Assembly (NCBI RefSeq): GCF_901709675.1
Contig: NC_051092.1
Coordinates: 7,507,491-7,571,490, forward strand
Source of the DNA: Syngnathus acus
Lineage: Eukaryota; Chordata; Actinopteri; Syngnathiformes; Syngnathidae
Length of the DNA stretch: 64,000 bases
Direction of reading: 5' to 3'
A program made the translations under genes and the position numbers. Below, piece by piece: positions 9,010 through 20,176 of this stretch (the stretch's first letter is position 1; each line of letters opens with the position of its first letter). The notes beneath the pieces were generated by a model, which saw only the letters and a program-made list of their open reading frames with translations, made no database searches and had not been told where the DNA came from.

Positions 9010-9710
9010 AATGCATACAATACATACAATGCAATACATACAGTACATACAATGCAATACATACAGTACAAACACTACAATACATACAGTACAAACAGTA
9101 CAGTACAAACACTACACTACATACACTACACTACACTACACTACATACACTACACTACACACACTACACTACACACAGTACATAAGTACATACAGCACAG
9201 CACAGTACATACAGCACAATACACACAGTACAGCACAATACACACAGTACAGCACAGCACAATACACACAGTACAGCACAGCACAATACACACAATACAG
9301 CACAGCACAATACACACAATACACAATACAGCACAGCACAATACACACAATACACACAATACAGCACAGCACAATACACACAATACAGCACAGCACAATA
9401 CAGCACAGCACAACACAATACACACAATACAGCACAGCACAACACAATACACACAATACAGCACAGCACAACACAATGCACACAATACAGCACAGCACAA
9501 TACACACAATACAGCACAGCACAATGCACAGCACAACACAGTACACTACACACAGTACACTACACACAGTACACTACACACAGTACACTACACACAGTAC
9601 ACTACACACAGTACACACAGTACAATACCATACCGTACAAATACCATACCGTACAAATACCATACCATACAATGCAATACATGCAATACAAACACTACAA
9701 TACAAACAAT
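9010..9710 (+). repeat. Degenerate ATACA/ACACT satellite (right block)
   Basis: The same word set as at 7976-8570 grades into ACACTACATAC, then CAGCACAGCACAATACACA repeats (9195-9535), and finally five copies of GTACACTACACACA (9540-9612). Shared words on both sides of the LINE relic suggest it was inserted into one continuous array. Confidence 0.9.
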
Positions 9711-9897
9711 TGATTGATAGAACTTTATTCCACAACAGGGAAATTTACTTGTCACAGCAGCGTACGAGAGTGCAAGAATACAAGGGACAAGTGCCAAATG
9801 TAAAAATGGATAAATAAGAGAGCCCCCTAGTGGCCTTGCCCCAGGCAGTTGCCTGGTCTGGCTAATGGTAAAGCACAGCTCTGCGTCAGGGAGTTCG
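9711..9897 (-). mobile_element. LINE 3'-end relic
   Basis: On the minus strand the sequence ends GTGACAAGTAAATTTCCC, GTTGTGGAATAAAG, then TCTATCAATCA, which is the pattern of L2/CR1-like fish LINE tails. Only the 3' portion is present. It abuts the inner end of the right arm and marks the edge of the loop. Confidence 0.5.
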
Positions 9898-10017
9898 ATG
9901 GTGTGACTTCTCACCGGCGTCACCCTGCTCACTGGTTTCATCCAAAAAAAACTTGAAAAGTACAAATGGTGCAATTGGTAAAAGTGATCACATTTACAGT
10001 CAGCTGAAACTTTACAA

Positions 10018-10347
10018 TACACACAAAATGTCAAACTCATTTTTTTCACGGGCCGCATTGTCGTCATAGCTTCTTTCGGAGGGCCATTATGACAGTCAAC
10101 CCAAATAAATGTATGAGCACCTCATATTATATACAGTAAAAGCTTCTAAACAAACTGACAACTCGTTTTCAAATCAGACGAGTAAAAACTGGTCAAATAT
10201 TTAAAAAAGAAGAAGATATTATTAAAAGTGACGACAATTTGCAATTCTAGTAATGACACACGAATTTAATGCACAATTTGTCTTCGCGGGCCACATAAAA
10301 TGTGGCGGGCCGTATCTGGCCCCCGGGCCTTGAGTTTGACACCTGTG
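10018..10347. mobile_element. hAT-like MITE inserted in the right arm
   Basis: The 330-bp insertion is absent from the left arm. Its ends carry TGTCAAACTCA and its complement TGAGTTTGACA. The right end reads inward as CACAGGTGTCAAACTCAAGG followed by CCCGGGGGCC, a pattern common in fish genomes. It is flanked by CTTTACAA and CTTTACAC, an 8-bp duplication with one change, as expected for hAT transposition. The interior is AT-rich without a coding frame. Confidence 0.75.
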
Positions 10348-10359
10348 CTTTACACCAAC

Positions 10360-10515
10360 GGGCTTTCACCTGATTTGGGACTACTCTTCCTCAGCATCCT
10401 CAACATCACTGAGATGGCTCAGGAGCCTCCTGCTTGCTTTGTATGGAAGGGTGCTGACTGGGAGGCCTTTATGAGCGCTACAAAACACAAACACAAATTA
10501 TTGCAACACTTGTAG
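10360..10515 (+). other. Short open frame in the conserved inner arm
   Basis: After the MITE, a plus-strand frame encodes LSPDLGLLFLSILNITEMA, then PPACFVWKGADWEAF and a Lys/His-rich end at 10515. In the left arm the matching frame is stopped at the tryptophan of FVW. I recognise no domain. It may be a fragment of a lost element protein or simple chance. Confidence 0.15.
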
Positions 10516-10929
10516 ACATTGAGTAGCATGGCAATGGCATGATATTTTTGCAACAATTATACATATCAACTACAGTTTTATATTCAAAATATGTATACAA
10601 TTATCAGTATATTGTAATGAGTTATAATAATGACAAAAGTATCCAAATTATAATATTTTAAATTTATCATCCATCAACTCACTCAAAAATGGCGGCATGA
10701 ATCGAGCAGTCGTCCAAAACGGGAGAAAATCACGCTTGCAAATGTTTGTTGCGGGCGGGCGCCATCTTGGAATAGATTTGAACATGACGTAACAGTCATC
10801 AGTTTGCATAACACGGAAATAGCACACTATATGTAATGCAACATTGTTAATTTGACGAAACAAAACGCCAAAGAGATTTGAAATACTGTAGCGCCAAAAC
10901 GACAGTTGCGGTGGCCGTGACCAGTGTGA

Positions 10930-11400
10930 AAATCTTGCAAACAAACAAGGCGTCCGTCGTGAGAAACGGCAATGAACGACAAACATTTGATAGCATACTA
11001 GCTTACCCGAGAAACCGCCACATGATCGGTGGCGCCTGCATTTCATAACTCGCCTTGAATCCTGCATCGAACGAACAAGGCGTCCGTCGTGAGAAACGGC
11101 AATGAACGACAAACATTTGATAGCATACTAGCTTACCCGAGAAACCGCCACACGATCGGTGGCGCCTGCATTTGATAACTCGCCTTGAATCCTGCATAAA
11201 ACAAACAAGGCGTCCGTCGTGAGAAACGGCAATGAAGGACAAACATTTGATAGCATACTAGCTTACCCGAGAAACCGCCACACGGTCGGTGGCGCCTTGA
11301 ATCCTGCAAGAAACAAACAAGGCGTCCGTCGTGAGAACCGCCAATGCACGACAAACATTTACTAGCATGCTAGCTTAGCTGAGAAACCGCCCGCGTGTCG
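10930..11400 (-). repeat. Tandem exon-like modules (right arm)
   Basis: Mirror of the left-arm array with three complete bodies, at 11303-11267 (37 nt), 11191-11137 and 11061-11007 (55 nt each). Each is preceded by a CAG acceptor and followed by GTAAGC on the minus strand. There is one more full module than in the left arm. Confidence 0.5.
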
Positions 11401-11439
11401 CACCTGTATATGACAACTTCCCTTGAGCACACGCCGGCC

Positions 11440-11522
11440 CCAATTCATGACGTCACATCCGCCAATTCAAATCTTCCTCGCCTGCTCGTCCAATGGCGCT
11501 TTGCACACTCGCGTACCACGTG
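11440..11522 (-). promoter_or_regulatory. E-box, CRE and three CCAAT boxes (right arm)
   Basis: This is the mirror copy: CCAAT at 11440, 11462 and 11490, TGACGTCA at 11448 and CACGTG at 11517. All core motifs are intact, so either arm could drive inward transcription. Confidence 0.45.
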
Positions 11523-11604
11523 ACAGGCCACCGCATGAGGGAAAAATCATGGAACTGAAAGTGCCACAGCCGCAGAAGTGAGAGAAAACTGACAAAGTAC
11601 AGTC

Positions 11605-11682
11605 CAAGGGCTGGTCTCGAACACTAGTCCCATCGTGTCAGAGGCAATGAGGTTAACCACTCGACCAAAGACTCGTGACTAC
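11605..11682 (-). promoter_or_regulatory. tRNA-like Pol III promoter block (right arm, inner)
   Basis: The reverse complement carries the A box at 11667-11657 and the B box at 11622-11614, both intact and directed inward. Confidence 0.53.
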
Positions 11683-11788
11683 GGCAGTGACAGAAGAGCA
11701 ACCCATGCTCACCTCAAGACTGAAAACTGCCTTCAAAAACCTAAGTGCCACTTTGCCCGCCTCCTACCGCTGCCCAAAGTCAGTCTGA

Positions 11789-11934
11789 CCAATCAGAGCG
11801 CAGCTGAAATGGGCCTGACCACGTCCATTTTTCCAACAGCCAATCGGAAGGCAATTCTAAATTGACGACGCCACGCCTACTTCAAATCCCACCAATCACA
11901 AGGTCTGCATCACCACGCCCCCTTTCCAACCAAT
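11789..11934 (-). promoter_or_regulatory. Mirror CCAAT quartet in the right arm
   Basis: CCAAT occurs at 11789, 11840, 11892 and 11930 on the plus strand, so ATTGG points inward on the minus strand. The last step is 38 bp rather than about 49 because of a small deletion relative to the left arm. Confidence 0.42.
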
Positions 11935-12077
11935 CGGATTTCATTCTCATTGCCCCGCCCACTTCCTGAGACCTCAGCGAATCATGACGCAATATTAAAC
12001 AAGCGAAAAAAAATAAATGAAAAGTAAGAGTCACAATCTTTATGCAGAAGTGAGAGAAAATTGACAAAGTACAGCCC

Positions 12078-12160
12078 AAGGGCTGGTCTCGAACACTATT
12101 CCCATCGTGTCAGAGGCAATGACGTTAACCACTCGACCAAAGACTCGTGACTATGGCAGT
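12078..12160 (-). promoter_or_regulatory. tRNA-like Pol III promoter block at the right tip
   Basis: The A box lies at 12139-12129 and the B box at 12094-12086 on the minus strand. The block sits at the very end of the element, starting at ACTGCCATAG, like the head of a SINE. Transcription would run from the tip inward. Confidence 0.55.
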
Positions 12161-12344
12161 CACTGTAGTTTACTTTATACAGATAAACGCGGTTCAGAAT
12201 TTGGGAATCGCGTTAACCTTGAAAACACATTGTATAGAAAGGCTTGGTGTTTTTTTTTAGAAAGGTATGTGTTTAGGCAGCCGAAAAGGTTCTTTGTTAT
12301 GTTGATTTAGGTCAGGCATGTTGTTGGGATGCTGAAGGGGTCAG
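12161..12344. other. Flank of the fold-back element, no feature seen
   Basis: This is AT-rich single-copy-looking sequence outside the right tip, with CACTGTAG directly at the junction. A short frame that crosses the junction begins inside the element and is not meaningful. Confidence 0.4.
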
Positions 12345-12470
12345 TTTGCTTTAGTGATGTGCATTCCAGTTCTTTTTAAGTGAACTGGATCTTTAGAATC
12401 AGTTCAATCAAAAGATTCGTTCAAACGAATTGTTCAACGAATCGTAACCCCCCCCACACACACACACACT
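12345..12470. mobile_element. Partial MITE-like repeat
   Basis: AGTTCTTTTTAAGTGAACTG, then AGAATCAGTTC and GATTCGTTCAAACGAATTG give several nested inverted words typical of an abundant fish MITE. It ends at a C-run and short CA repeat. Neither end can be fixed. Confidence 0.35.
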
Positions 12471-12519
12471 AAAATACTGCGGCCCTTGGGTCCATTTTAC
12501 TGCTATTTTGTTCGTCTGC

Positions 12520-12645
12520 GTGCCATGCTGGCAACCAGTTCATGGTGTCCCCCCTACTGCCAGATGTCAGCTGGGATGGGCTCCAGCACCACCACCATGA
12601 GCCTTGTGAGGATAAGCGGTTTGGAAAATTGATGGCTGGATAATT
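12520..12645 (+). mobile_element. L2-type LINE 3'-end fragment
   Basis: CTGGCAACCAGTTCATGG, GTCAGCTGGGATGGGCTCC, GTGAGGATAAGCGG and a degenerate GGATG-like tail match the conserved 3' end of L2-like elements found throughout teleost genomes. It is about 125 bp and non-coding. Confidence 0.65.
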
Positions 12646-15600
12646 AAAACCTTATTCTTAAAACAGAGTCATGCACTTTTCTTATCTTCCCTGTCTGTAG
12701 CCTCTGGGGGGAAAATCTCAGACTGCCGCAGTCAGGAAGCACATCTGTCCGTAAAACTTTCATGGATATAAGCCTAAAACAAACGGAGGGCAAAAGGATT
12801 CAACAAAAGGAGCGCCCTTAGCAGGAATATTCAAAGAAGCTCATCTGACATGCTGACCCCCCCCAAAAGAAAAAGCTGCAAAGAAGACGATCTTCCCTGT
12901 TTTAGTATGTGGCTTGCCGGCTGCAGGCTTTCCTTTGGAGTCAAATAATTGCTTTTAATGCATTCTCATTGTTTTTGTTCCTGCTGTTATAAAGAATGGC
13001 TGATGGCCACAAAACACCCCCGAGCTATTCAATACAACTGTGACACATATGCTGTCTTTCTGTACAAATTGTGTCAATAGACAGAGAAAATAGACCACAT
13101 TTTGGTGAGCTAAATCAATATGGTGTGGAGGGGAACCTTTAAGTCTAAGGCCCTTGTCAAGGTCTTGACTGAGGCATCACACTGTGTTCCAAATATTGAA
13201 TACACGGAGGTATTTTTTAATACCAAGCCGTTTTTAACCACTAGCAGCTGAGTGTCAGTGTTTGTCACCGATGTTTACCGACTAGGCTCCACACAGCCAC
13301 AGTAAGTGTTGACTAGGGAGAGAGAGATGGGAGAAGGGGCTTAATGGCGAGTGAGAGCGAGGAGAAGCCACTTTAAGTGTCCAACAGCAAGGGGATGCTT
13401 GGGTAATAGTGGTTTCTGTGGCGACAAAGCGAACAGCAAATATACTGAGAAGGACAGAGACACAGTATGTGCTTTTGGGAGCACAAGTCGGGAATCTGCT
13501 TGAACAAATACCACCCTGAAAACTATATTAAGACACAGTCACAGTGTTGGCCTCACAATCTGTTTGCGCGTGAGCATATGTGTGGTTTCATATGCAACAG
13601 GATTTGGGATTTTATATTCACAACCTCACATGCAGATAAAAATAGGCGAGCCAGAATAGTGGAGGGACTGAATAATAATGTACCTTGCTGGCAGCCATTC
13701 AAATGTACACTTTGTCACTGTCCTACCAGCTTTATGCGCAACACCGGCAGCAACGATTTTTGCTTCTTAATGAATTCCTATTGTAAATAGAGATCAGTTT
13801 AAAGATATTAATAAAAATTTGATCTATCTTTAAACCTGTCGCCGTGCTCTCTTGCTGTTCTGATTAATGTGCATGTACGTGTGTGTGTGTGTGTGTGTGT
13901 ATAATTGATGATTTTATGATTATATATAGTGTCCAACCTAAAGAAGTTCGCCAATGCAAAATGTGTTAATTTTTTGTGCAAATGTGTGCGTGCTAATTTT
14001 ACTAGTCCTCTTTCATTAAATCAGTTTATTCTCTCATTTTGAAAGGTTAGCTAAAGTAGAGGTTGAGTTTGACTCCAGGAATTTAATGTAACTCAATGTA
14101 CTTTGACAAGAAGGACACAAACTGTGTGTGCGTGTGTGTGTGCGTGCGTTTGTGTCTGCGCGTGTGTGTGTCAGCGTTATCTCTGCCTCATTCAAGTCAT
14201 GCGACAGGTCAGACACCCCATTGTCACTTGAGGCTTTCAGGGGCTGACTGGAGATGGGCTGTCATCCAGTCCAATTATACAGAGAAGAATAGGCATTGTT
14301 GCGCACCGGGGATTGGTTCAAGACCCAAAAGAACAGCCGTGAGGACAGTACAGTCGTCTAGGGCCTCTGGCTCTGAGTCACATGTTTGGAATCAAGCAAC
14401 TCCAATTTATTGGTGATAACTAAAATCCAGGATGTAATGTGGTGCTTCTAACTCTGGCTGCCATACTGAGTTATATATGAGAGTTTGGTGGAGATACTAT
14501 CTGGGAGATGGTAAAATGCACTGGGGCTGACATGAACATCCTCATTTGAAAGCCTACTGCATTCTCCTAGCTGCTGCTTGAGCTCTTCCTGTGTAGAAAG
14601 GTCCTTTTCTCGTCAAATGGATGTCAAGAAGCACCACTTACCTCAAAGCACTCACGGGGAACTGCTTCGATTTATTTAATACCAGCCTGCCACTGCGCTC
14701 ACATTGTGTCTTCTGCCATGTTAGTCATTGTTAGAATGATACAAACCGCAGGAAGGAGCAACACGAATTAAACCTGTCGACAGGCTGAACGAATCAACAC
14801 GAGTTTTCTATTTCGGTCTCGGGTGTTAATGAATTACATTATCTAGATGGTGAATGATTAAGAAGACGCAGCAAAAGGCCCTCCTCATCCGTCATGTCAT
14901 TAAGTTTGTCACATGTCTCTTTGTTTATTGTCAAGAGTTGTGACAGCTCAAGATGGCGGAAATCTTAGTTGAGATAATCCTATCTTAGACAGGCCTCCAG
15001 TGTCCTCAGTGCTCATTCCAACTCACTGATGCGGAACGCGCGTGGCTTAGGTGAGGAAAAGGGATTTGCTCCTGTGTGCTGTTTCCGACTGGGGCCACAC
15101 GCACGCGCACGCCATCAATCTCCTAATCTGCTACATCAACCAAGTTGTTTTGAAAGTGACAAATTCAACGATAATGAATTGTTAGTACACACAGCGTGTT
15201 TAAGTGAAAGAATACGTCTGCGTTTCCTATCATTTCCTTAGCCTTCAAGGTCAGTCTAAATGTTCATTAACAGCCGAGGATGCTCTTGTAATTACTTTGT
15301 CGTATCCATTCCAGCTGATTCTAAGTGGAAAGACGGACAAGTTGCAGTCAATCAAAGAGTAATTGTGAATGGAGCAGTCAAGTCAACTATGTGAAGGACT
15401 ACACTAGCAACGGTGCAACGACACAGCACAAATTGGAGTCTTTACATTTCAGGATTACATTTTGGGGACTTGATTTTAACTGTTATGTTAACATTTTCAC
15501 AGTTGAATGGCGTCCACACTAAGTGTTATTTCACACATCGTTATGTTAGATTAACTCTGTAGAGTTAAACTCCGCCTTCACACCTGCACTCCACTTTGAG

Positions 15601-17319
15601 AGGGATGAGTCAGCGCCATTTTCCTCTTTGCTTATTAAACACTGATATTCAAACAAAAAATGTCAAGCCCATGAGGTTATTTTCACTCCTAGAAACTGTG
15701 GTCAACAGTGATATGCTTGAAATGATCTCTTCAAGTGAGGCAAACTTGATTGTCGTGAATATAATGTTGGACATAATGTTTGCAGTGAAATGAATAAGGA
15801 CATTCCAATTTTTTGCTGCACAACCGATGTACTTTTGATCACATTTTGCTCTTTGCAGAGACTTTTGATGATTATTATGCAATTTGAGTTGTTACTGACT
15901 TTGGACTCAGGGACTGGAGATCTCATTCCAGTCAAACTAACACTGTCCAAGAGGGAAAACAAATGTGTCTAGGAAGAGTTACTTGTCTACTCCTGTAGTG
16001 TTATCTCGGCATAGTAATTTAAATAAATACTTTCTCTCTCAGAGTATTTATCTATTGCAAAAGTGTTGATTTAACTCTAGAGAATGTGGAGCGCTATAAA
16101 CTCTGAAACTGGTTCAACAAAAAATGCACACTGGACTTTTTGCTGGGGGCTGTTTTAAAAATTGTTCACCCAAAAACAAAGAAAATGACGATGTTTAAAT
16201 CTGTAAGGTGATCTTATTTATTTATTTATTTATTTACATCTCCCAAATTATTTGTAAGAATAAGCTCTCGCTTGCGGTTGCACCCCCAACCCCGTTTAGC
16301 CTTTGTAATGCACACATAAAGATGTCTCTTTACACACATGAAATGGGAAGAGGTGGTGGGGGGTGGGTGTGAGGGTGAGTGTCACTATGGGAACAAGGAG
16401 GCAAGATTCTAAAAGCTACCTCTTGATGAGAGAGTTAGGACAACAACAAAGCAGCAGAACACACAACTAACTGGTTCTGTTTCCAAAACCATCCCAGAAT
16501 GTGTGCGCTCACATTTCAACTCATTTTCAGTTTTTGTTGGTCCTGTTGTGTGTGTTGTGTGTGTGTGTGTGTGTGTCATCCAGTGAACATCTGTATCTCT
16601 GTGTGTGTTTTTGTGCAATATGAATCCCTTTAATAGGGCTAATCTATTTTAATCTCACCTGCCACTGTTACCGTACAATGATGAATGTAATCCTAAATGA
16701 GTCAAGACGCAGAGAAATGCCTGTGGGAGACAGAGGAGGGGGTGTTGGACGGCAGTGTGTTTGTGTGTGTGTGTGTGTGTGTTTGCATTCACGTTGGAGC
16801 GTGTTTATCCATGCTTCTGCTGCGGCGCTAACAGGTTTCCCCCGCCTTGTTGGAAGGTCACTGGTGTCCTTGGTGATGTCTCCTTGTGTGGTAAACAGCA
16901 CCATGGACAGCAGCACCCGTCCCCTCCCCACAAGCACCTCAGCAGACAGACATTCGTCTCCTTCCAATCACAGAGGCTCCCGCTGTTCGCTTTTTTTTTT
17001 TTTTTACTTTCATTGTGCTGATCGGAAAGAATTGGAAACGCTGCCCATTACGCTTCACTCTTCATTTCACTCCCGCATTCCCCGATCTTGAAATGTGAAA
17101 ATGTGAGAGCTGCAAGGCAGCCGCATCTATTAATATAAGCTCGAAGAGAGAAGCCCTCATAGATAGACTTCCTTGATGGTGACAGGTTCACACAGCCCAC
17201 TGAAGGCTAAAACATAACAGCGGGAAGCCCTGGAAACTCCTGATTTAAAACTTATTTCTGAGCTGAGCTTCCACGCGACGCTTTAGAGAGCAGTTAAAAG
17301 CAAATAAGAAGAGAGGGCA
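12646..17319. other. Intergenic stretch with microsatellites
   Basis: I find no supported gene. Short (TG)n runs lie near 13880, 14120, 16550 and 16760, and a (TTTA)n run at 16214-16237. Around 15515-16110, GTTAACTCTA-type words in both orientations hint at a degraded MITE. Open frames of 60-140 codons here are compositional, for example those reading through TG repeats. Confidence 0.5.
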
Positions 17320-17444
17320 GTAGACTAATGATAAAAACAAAAAGTGGGGGAGAGATTAAAGATGAGAGTCTGCTCCTATACGAAGGGAGCTGGAGTGAGA
17401 GAGCGATGAAGAGAGTGTGTGCGAGTGAGCATGCATATGAGAGA

Positions 17445-17504
<60 letters not shown>

Positions 17505-20176
17505 GCAGATAGCGGGTGGGGAAAACCTCCTCTGTGAAAGGATGATGTCAGTCTCTGCAGCTGAGCCCGGTCCCCAATTCGATGGGGTGAGTACAACCTC
17601 TCAGCCTGACAAACCAAGGAGAAGAGCAAGAAAGAGAAGAAGATGAGGGAGGGTCTGCAGAATGAATGAAGAGCTGCAGGTACGTATGTCACATTATCAT
17701 GCATCTGTGAGTTCATTCATTAGTGCCCTTTGTTGTGTGTGCTGCTTGCGACTAGGCTTTAGTTTAGCTGACACATTTGTTCTCAGGATTTACCACTGTG
17801 TGTAATGTAGTCTTTGTCATTATTATTCACATACTGCACATGGTGGACTCGACAGCAATGCCCTCTGGGATACAGTCAGATGACCGATCAGCCACAATAT
17901 TATGACTATTTGCACAATATAATCACATCCAATACAAGATGATTATTAGGGCAATTATTTTTGCTGCTCCAAATATAATGACGTTCAGTTTTTGACTGAC
18001 AGGTATTCTTCGAAAAACATTTGGATTATTGTGTCATTGCAGTTTGCAGGTGAAAAACTGCATTATACGAAGAGCTGATATTGTCTCTTAATTCCCACTT
18101 AACTATTCAAGGTAACCAAGATATTAGACGCAGTTCTCAGTTGGATGAAATTCAGATCTATACCACCAATAATAATCACATTTTTCAATGAATACCCCTC
18201 AAACAGCATCAAACAAAACCAAACATGATTATCTTTGTACATTTTCAATAATGCCTTGTCTTGTCTGTGTGTTGGTGAGTCATCCTGGTTCGCAGTAGGT
18301 TGCCTTATCTGTTATCTCAAAAGGGTAGTGTGACGTTCAAAGTCACACACACTAATAGAGCAAGATAAGAGGGAGAATGGATTGATGGCAGCGTGTTTGA
18401 GGTCACATTCAACAGGCGGTGACATTGACAAAAATGTGAAGTGAGTGATATTGGACTCATTGTGTGAAATCTTCCCTTTTGTGTGTCATCAACTTCCACG
18501 CCGCGAGCCGCAGAGGAGAGCGGGTCACACACGGCCACCTTTCAATGGCAATTGTGGATTGCGGCTTTAAACCCGCAGGCACGCCGCTCACTTAGTCACT
18601 GCGCGGATTACGCGGAGCCGTGATGGCCAGGGGGTGACGGATCAAGTACAATGATTTGCTCCATCACATTGCAGGTATTTGCATTGAGGATGCTAGTGAG
18701 GGAGAGAGAGGCAAGTCTGCAGGCCAACAGGTGTAATGCATACAGAATCACTTTGAGAGGGGAGAACGGATTGCGCTCTGTGATGAAAGAAAGAAAGATG
18801 ATGTTATGTGCCTAATCAGGTCTCTACATTTTTAGCTACTTTCATGATGTCATTATGAATTGCAAAACAAACACAAAAAGACATCTTGAATAAATAGCTA
18901 TTCTGTGGACATCTGTGTGTGGATTAAGTGACAAAAGAATTTTGTTTCACTGTGTGCGCACGTACACATAGATGAGGCATTTAATTCGTTTGACCAAGAA
19001 AATTGACAGTTCTTGCGGCAACATTGCAACATTGGACATGGTGGCAAAAAAAAAATTGCAATTTTGGTGAGAGCTTAGTCACAAATTCCTGTTAAATTAA
19101 TACGCACAGAAAATGCCACTTCAGGTTTTTTGGCTAACTAGAAAAGCCCCATTTTTAAAAGTCATGGATTATGATATCAGAAAGATGCACTCATTATTGT
19201 GATATAATTATTGGTATTTTTTGGATCCACTTCATATATTAAAGTTGTTTGCTTTGATTTTGTAGTACAACTAAAAAGCGGATCATTTGAAAGGCTATGA
19301 GCAATGACGTTTTCATCCCCGCTCGGACCCATTTCGCAGCACATTTTCATCCCCACTAGGTCCCATTTAGCAGCACCTAAAATGTGACCGCATTCCACAT
19401 TATAGTTCACAGATATGGCTTCCTATATTGGCTGCTCTATTGTGGTCCTCTCCAATTTGCCATGACACCACTGTCGGGTGCTGGGCTGCACTCAGCGCCA
19501 GTATTTTATTTGTTTGCCTGGCCTTGCTGCCACAGCGCCAGTAATTGCCGGAATAATCAAACAGGTAGCGCTGTTGTTGTCATTGTCTCACTTTTACACA
19601 GACTCGAGTGAAGTAACAAATGGTTGCGTCGATGAAAGCTCTTTGAGCTGTGACTTCCTGCTGAGAAGCGCCCCTAATTAAAGTGTGCTTGACTTTACTT
19701 TCATATTTCCTCTTCCATTTTGCACCCGCTATATTTGTATCCTCTCATGCTTCTTATAGCTTCCTTTCTTCCTCTCTTCTGTCAGGTGCAATATAGTCTT
19801 AAAACAGCGACAGGGTGTAGAGTCTTTACGTTGGAGTGGCGGCAAGGTTGCGACTCTTGTCAGGCTACATTGGTTTGATGTCTTGATTTCTGTGTCATCT
19901 TCATTCCCGCTCGAGAAATGTGTTTATATTGAATTATTCAAACAAATTCTCACTGTAGAACAGGGCCTTCACATCACATCATCCCAATGGGATTTCATTT
20001 CAATACAGTCTGCGTGTTTAGTCATGCCTTTCCTTCTTTCCATCCATCTCCAGCTCCCCTCACATTCCCAGCAGAGGCGACCTGCGCGACCCTCGGCCCG
20101 AGTGTCATTACCGCTGACCAGTGGCTCGTCTCTTGCGGCCCCCCAATCCGCGGCCTCCCTGAGAGGCGACCAGGAG
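17320..20176 (+). other. Weak candidate exon pair on the plus strand
   Basis: A purine-rich tract ends in CTGCAG followed by GTACGT (donor at 17680). Further on, a pyrimidine tract ends in CATCTCCAG (acceptor, exon from 20054) or TTCCCAG (exon from 20072), followed by a GC-rich 105-123-nt segment and CAGGAG followed by GTGAG (donor at 20177). Both possible lengths are multiples of three. I recognise no encoded peptide, so it could be an untranslated or lncRNA exon, or chance. The DNA between has no other clear feature. Confidence 0.18.
17438..17501 (+). repeat. (GA)n microsatellite
   Basis: Dinucleotide GA run broken by one GACA. It lies in a purine-rich tract and creates artefactual Arg/Glu frames on one strand and Ser/Leu frames on the other. 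Confidence 0.95.

Larger units (their letters stand above)
1..12160. mobile_element. Giant fold-back element with long inverted arms
   Basis: The sequence from the window start to about 2205 reappears as its reverse complement from 12160 back to 9898. The arms match almost base for base over long stretches, apart from one extra tandem module and one MITE in the right arm. The loop of roughly 7.7 kb is almost all tandem repeats plus two LINE relics. On the right, similarity stops abruptly after ATGGCAGT at 12160, which I take as the element tip. The left tip lies outside the window, so a target-site duplication cannot be checked. No transposase, integrase or reverse-transcriptase frame is intact inside, so if mobile it would be non-autonomous. 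The architecture resembles fold-back (FB-type) elements in general, but I recognise no family. A segmental inverted duplication is the alternative. Confidence 0.72.
9898..12160 (-). repeat. Right inverted arm of the fold-back structure
   Basis: This is the reverse complement of the left arm, from the inner end (ATGGTGTGAC at 9898) to the tip at 12160. It differs from the left arm by a 330-bp MITE at 10018-10347, by one additional 55-nt exon-like module, and by scattered single-base changes. In the tRNA-like tip copy, the alignment with the internal copy breaks right after ATGGCAGT, where unrelated AT-rich sequence starts. Confidence 0.85.
11588..12160 (-). repeat. Tandem ~485-bp unit and partial unit in the right arm
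   Basis: This is the mirror of the left-arm units: one full unit between the two GACAAAG junctions near 11591 and 12063, then only the tRNA-like part of the next unit up to 12160. The truncation fixes the right tip within, or just outside, the tRNA-like block. Confidence 0.8.

Noticed and set aside
7976-9710. Cys/Val/Leu-rich and Thr/Tyr/His-rich ORFs in the ATACA satellites
   Set aside because: They follow directly from low-complexity 5-bp words and change frame without effect; they are compositional artefacts.
1-12160. Assembly artefact creating a false palindrome
   Set aside because: The arms differ by a MITE with its own target duplication, by a module copy-number change and by point differences. 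A simple artefact would give identical arms; long-read confirmation is still desirable.
17294-17716. Ser/Leu-rich and Arg/Glu-rich ORFs around 17.3-17.7 kb
   Set aside because: They read through the (GA)n microsatellite on opposite strands.
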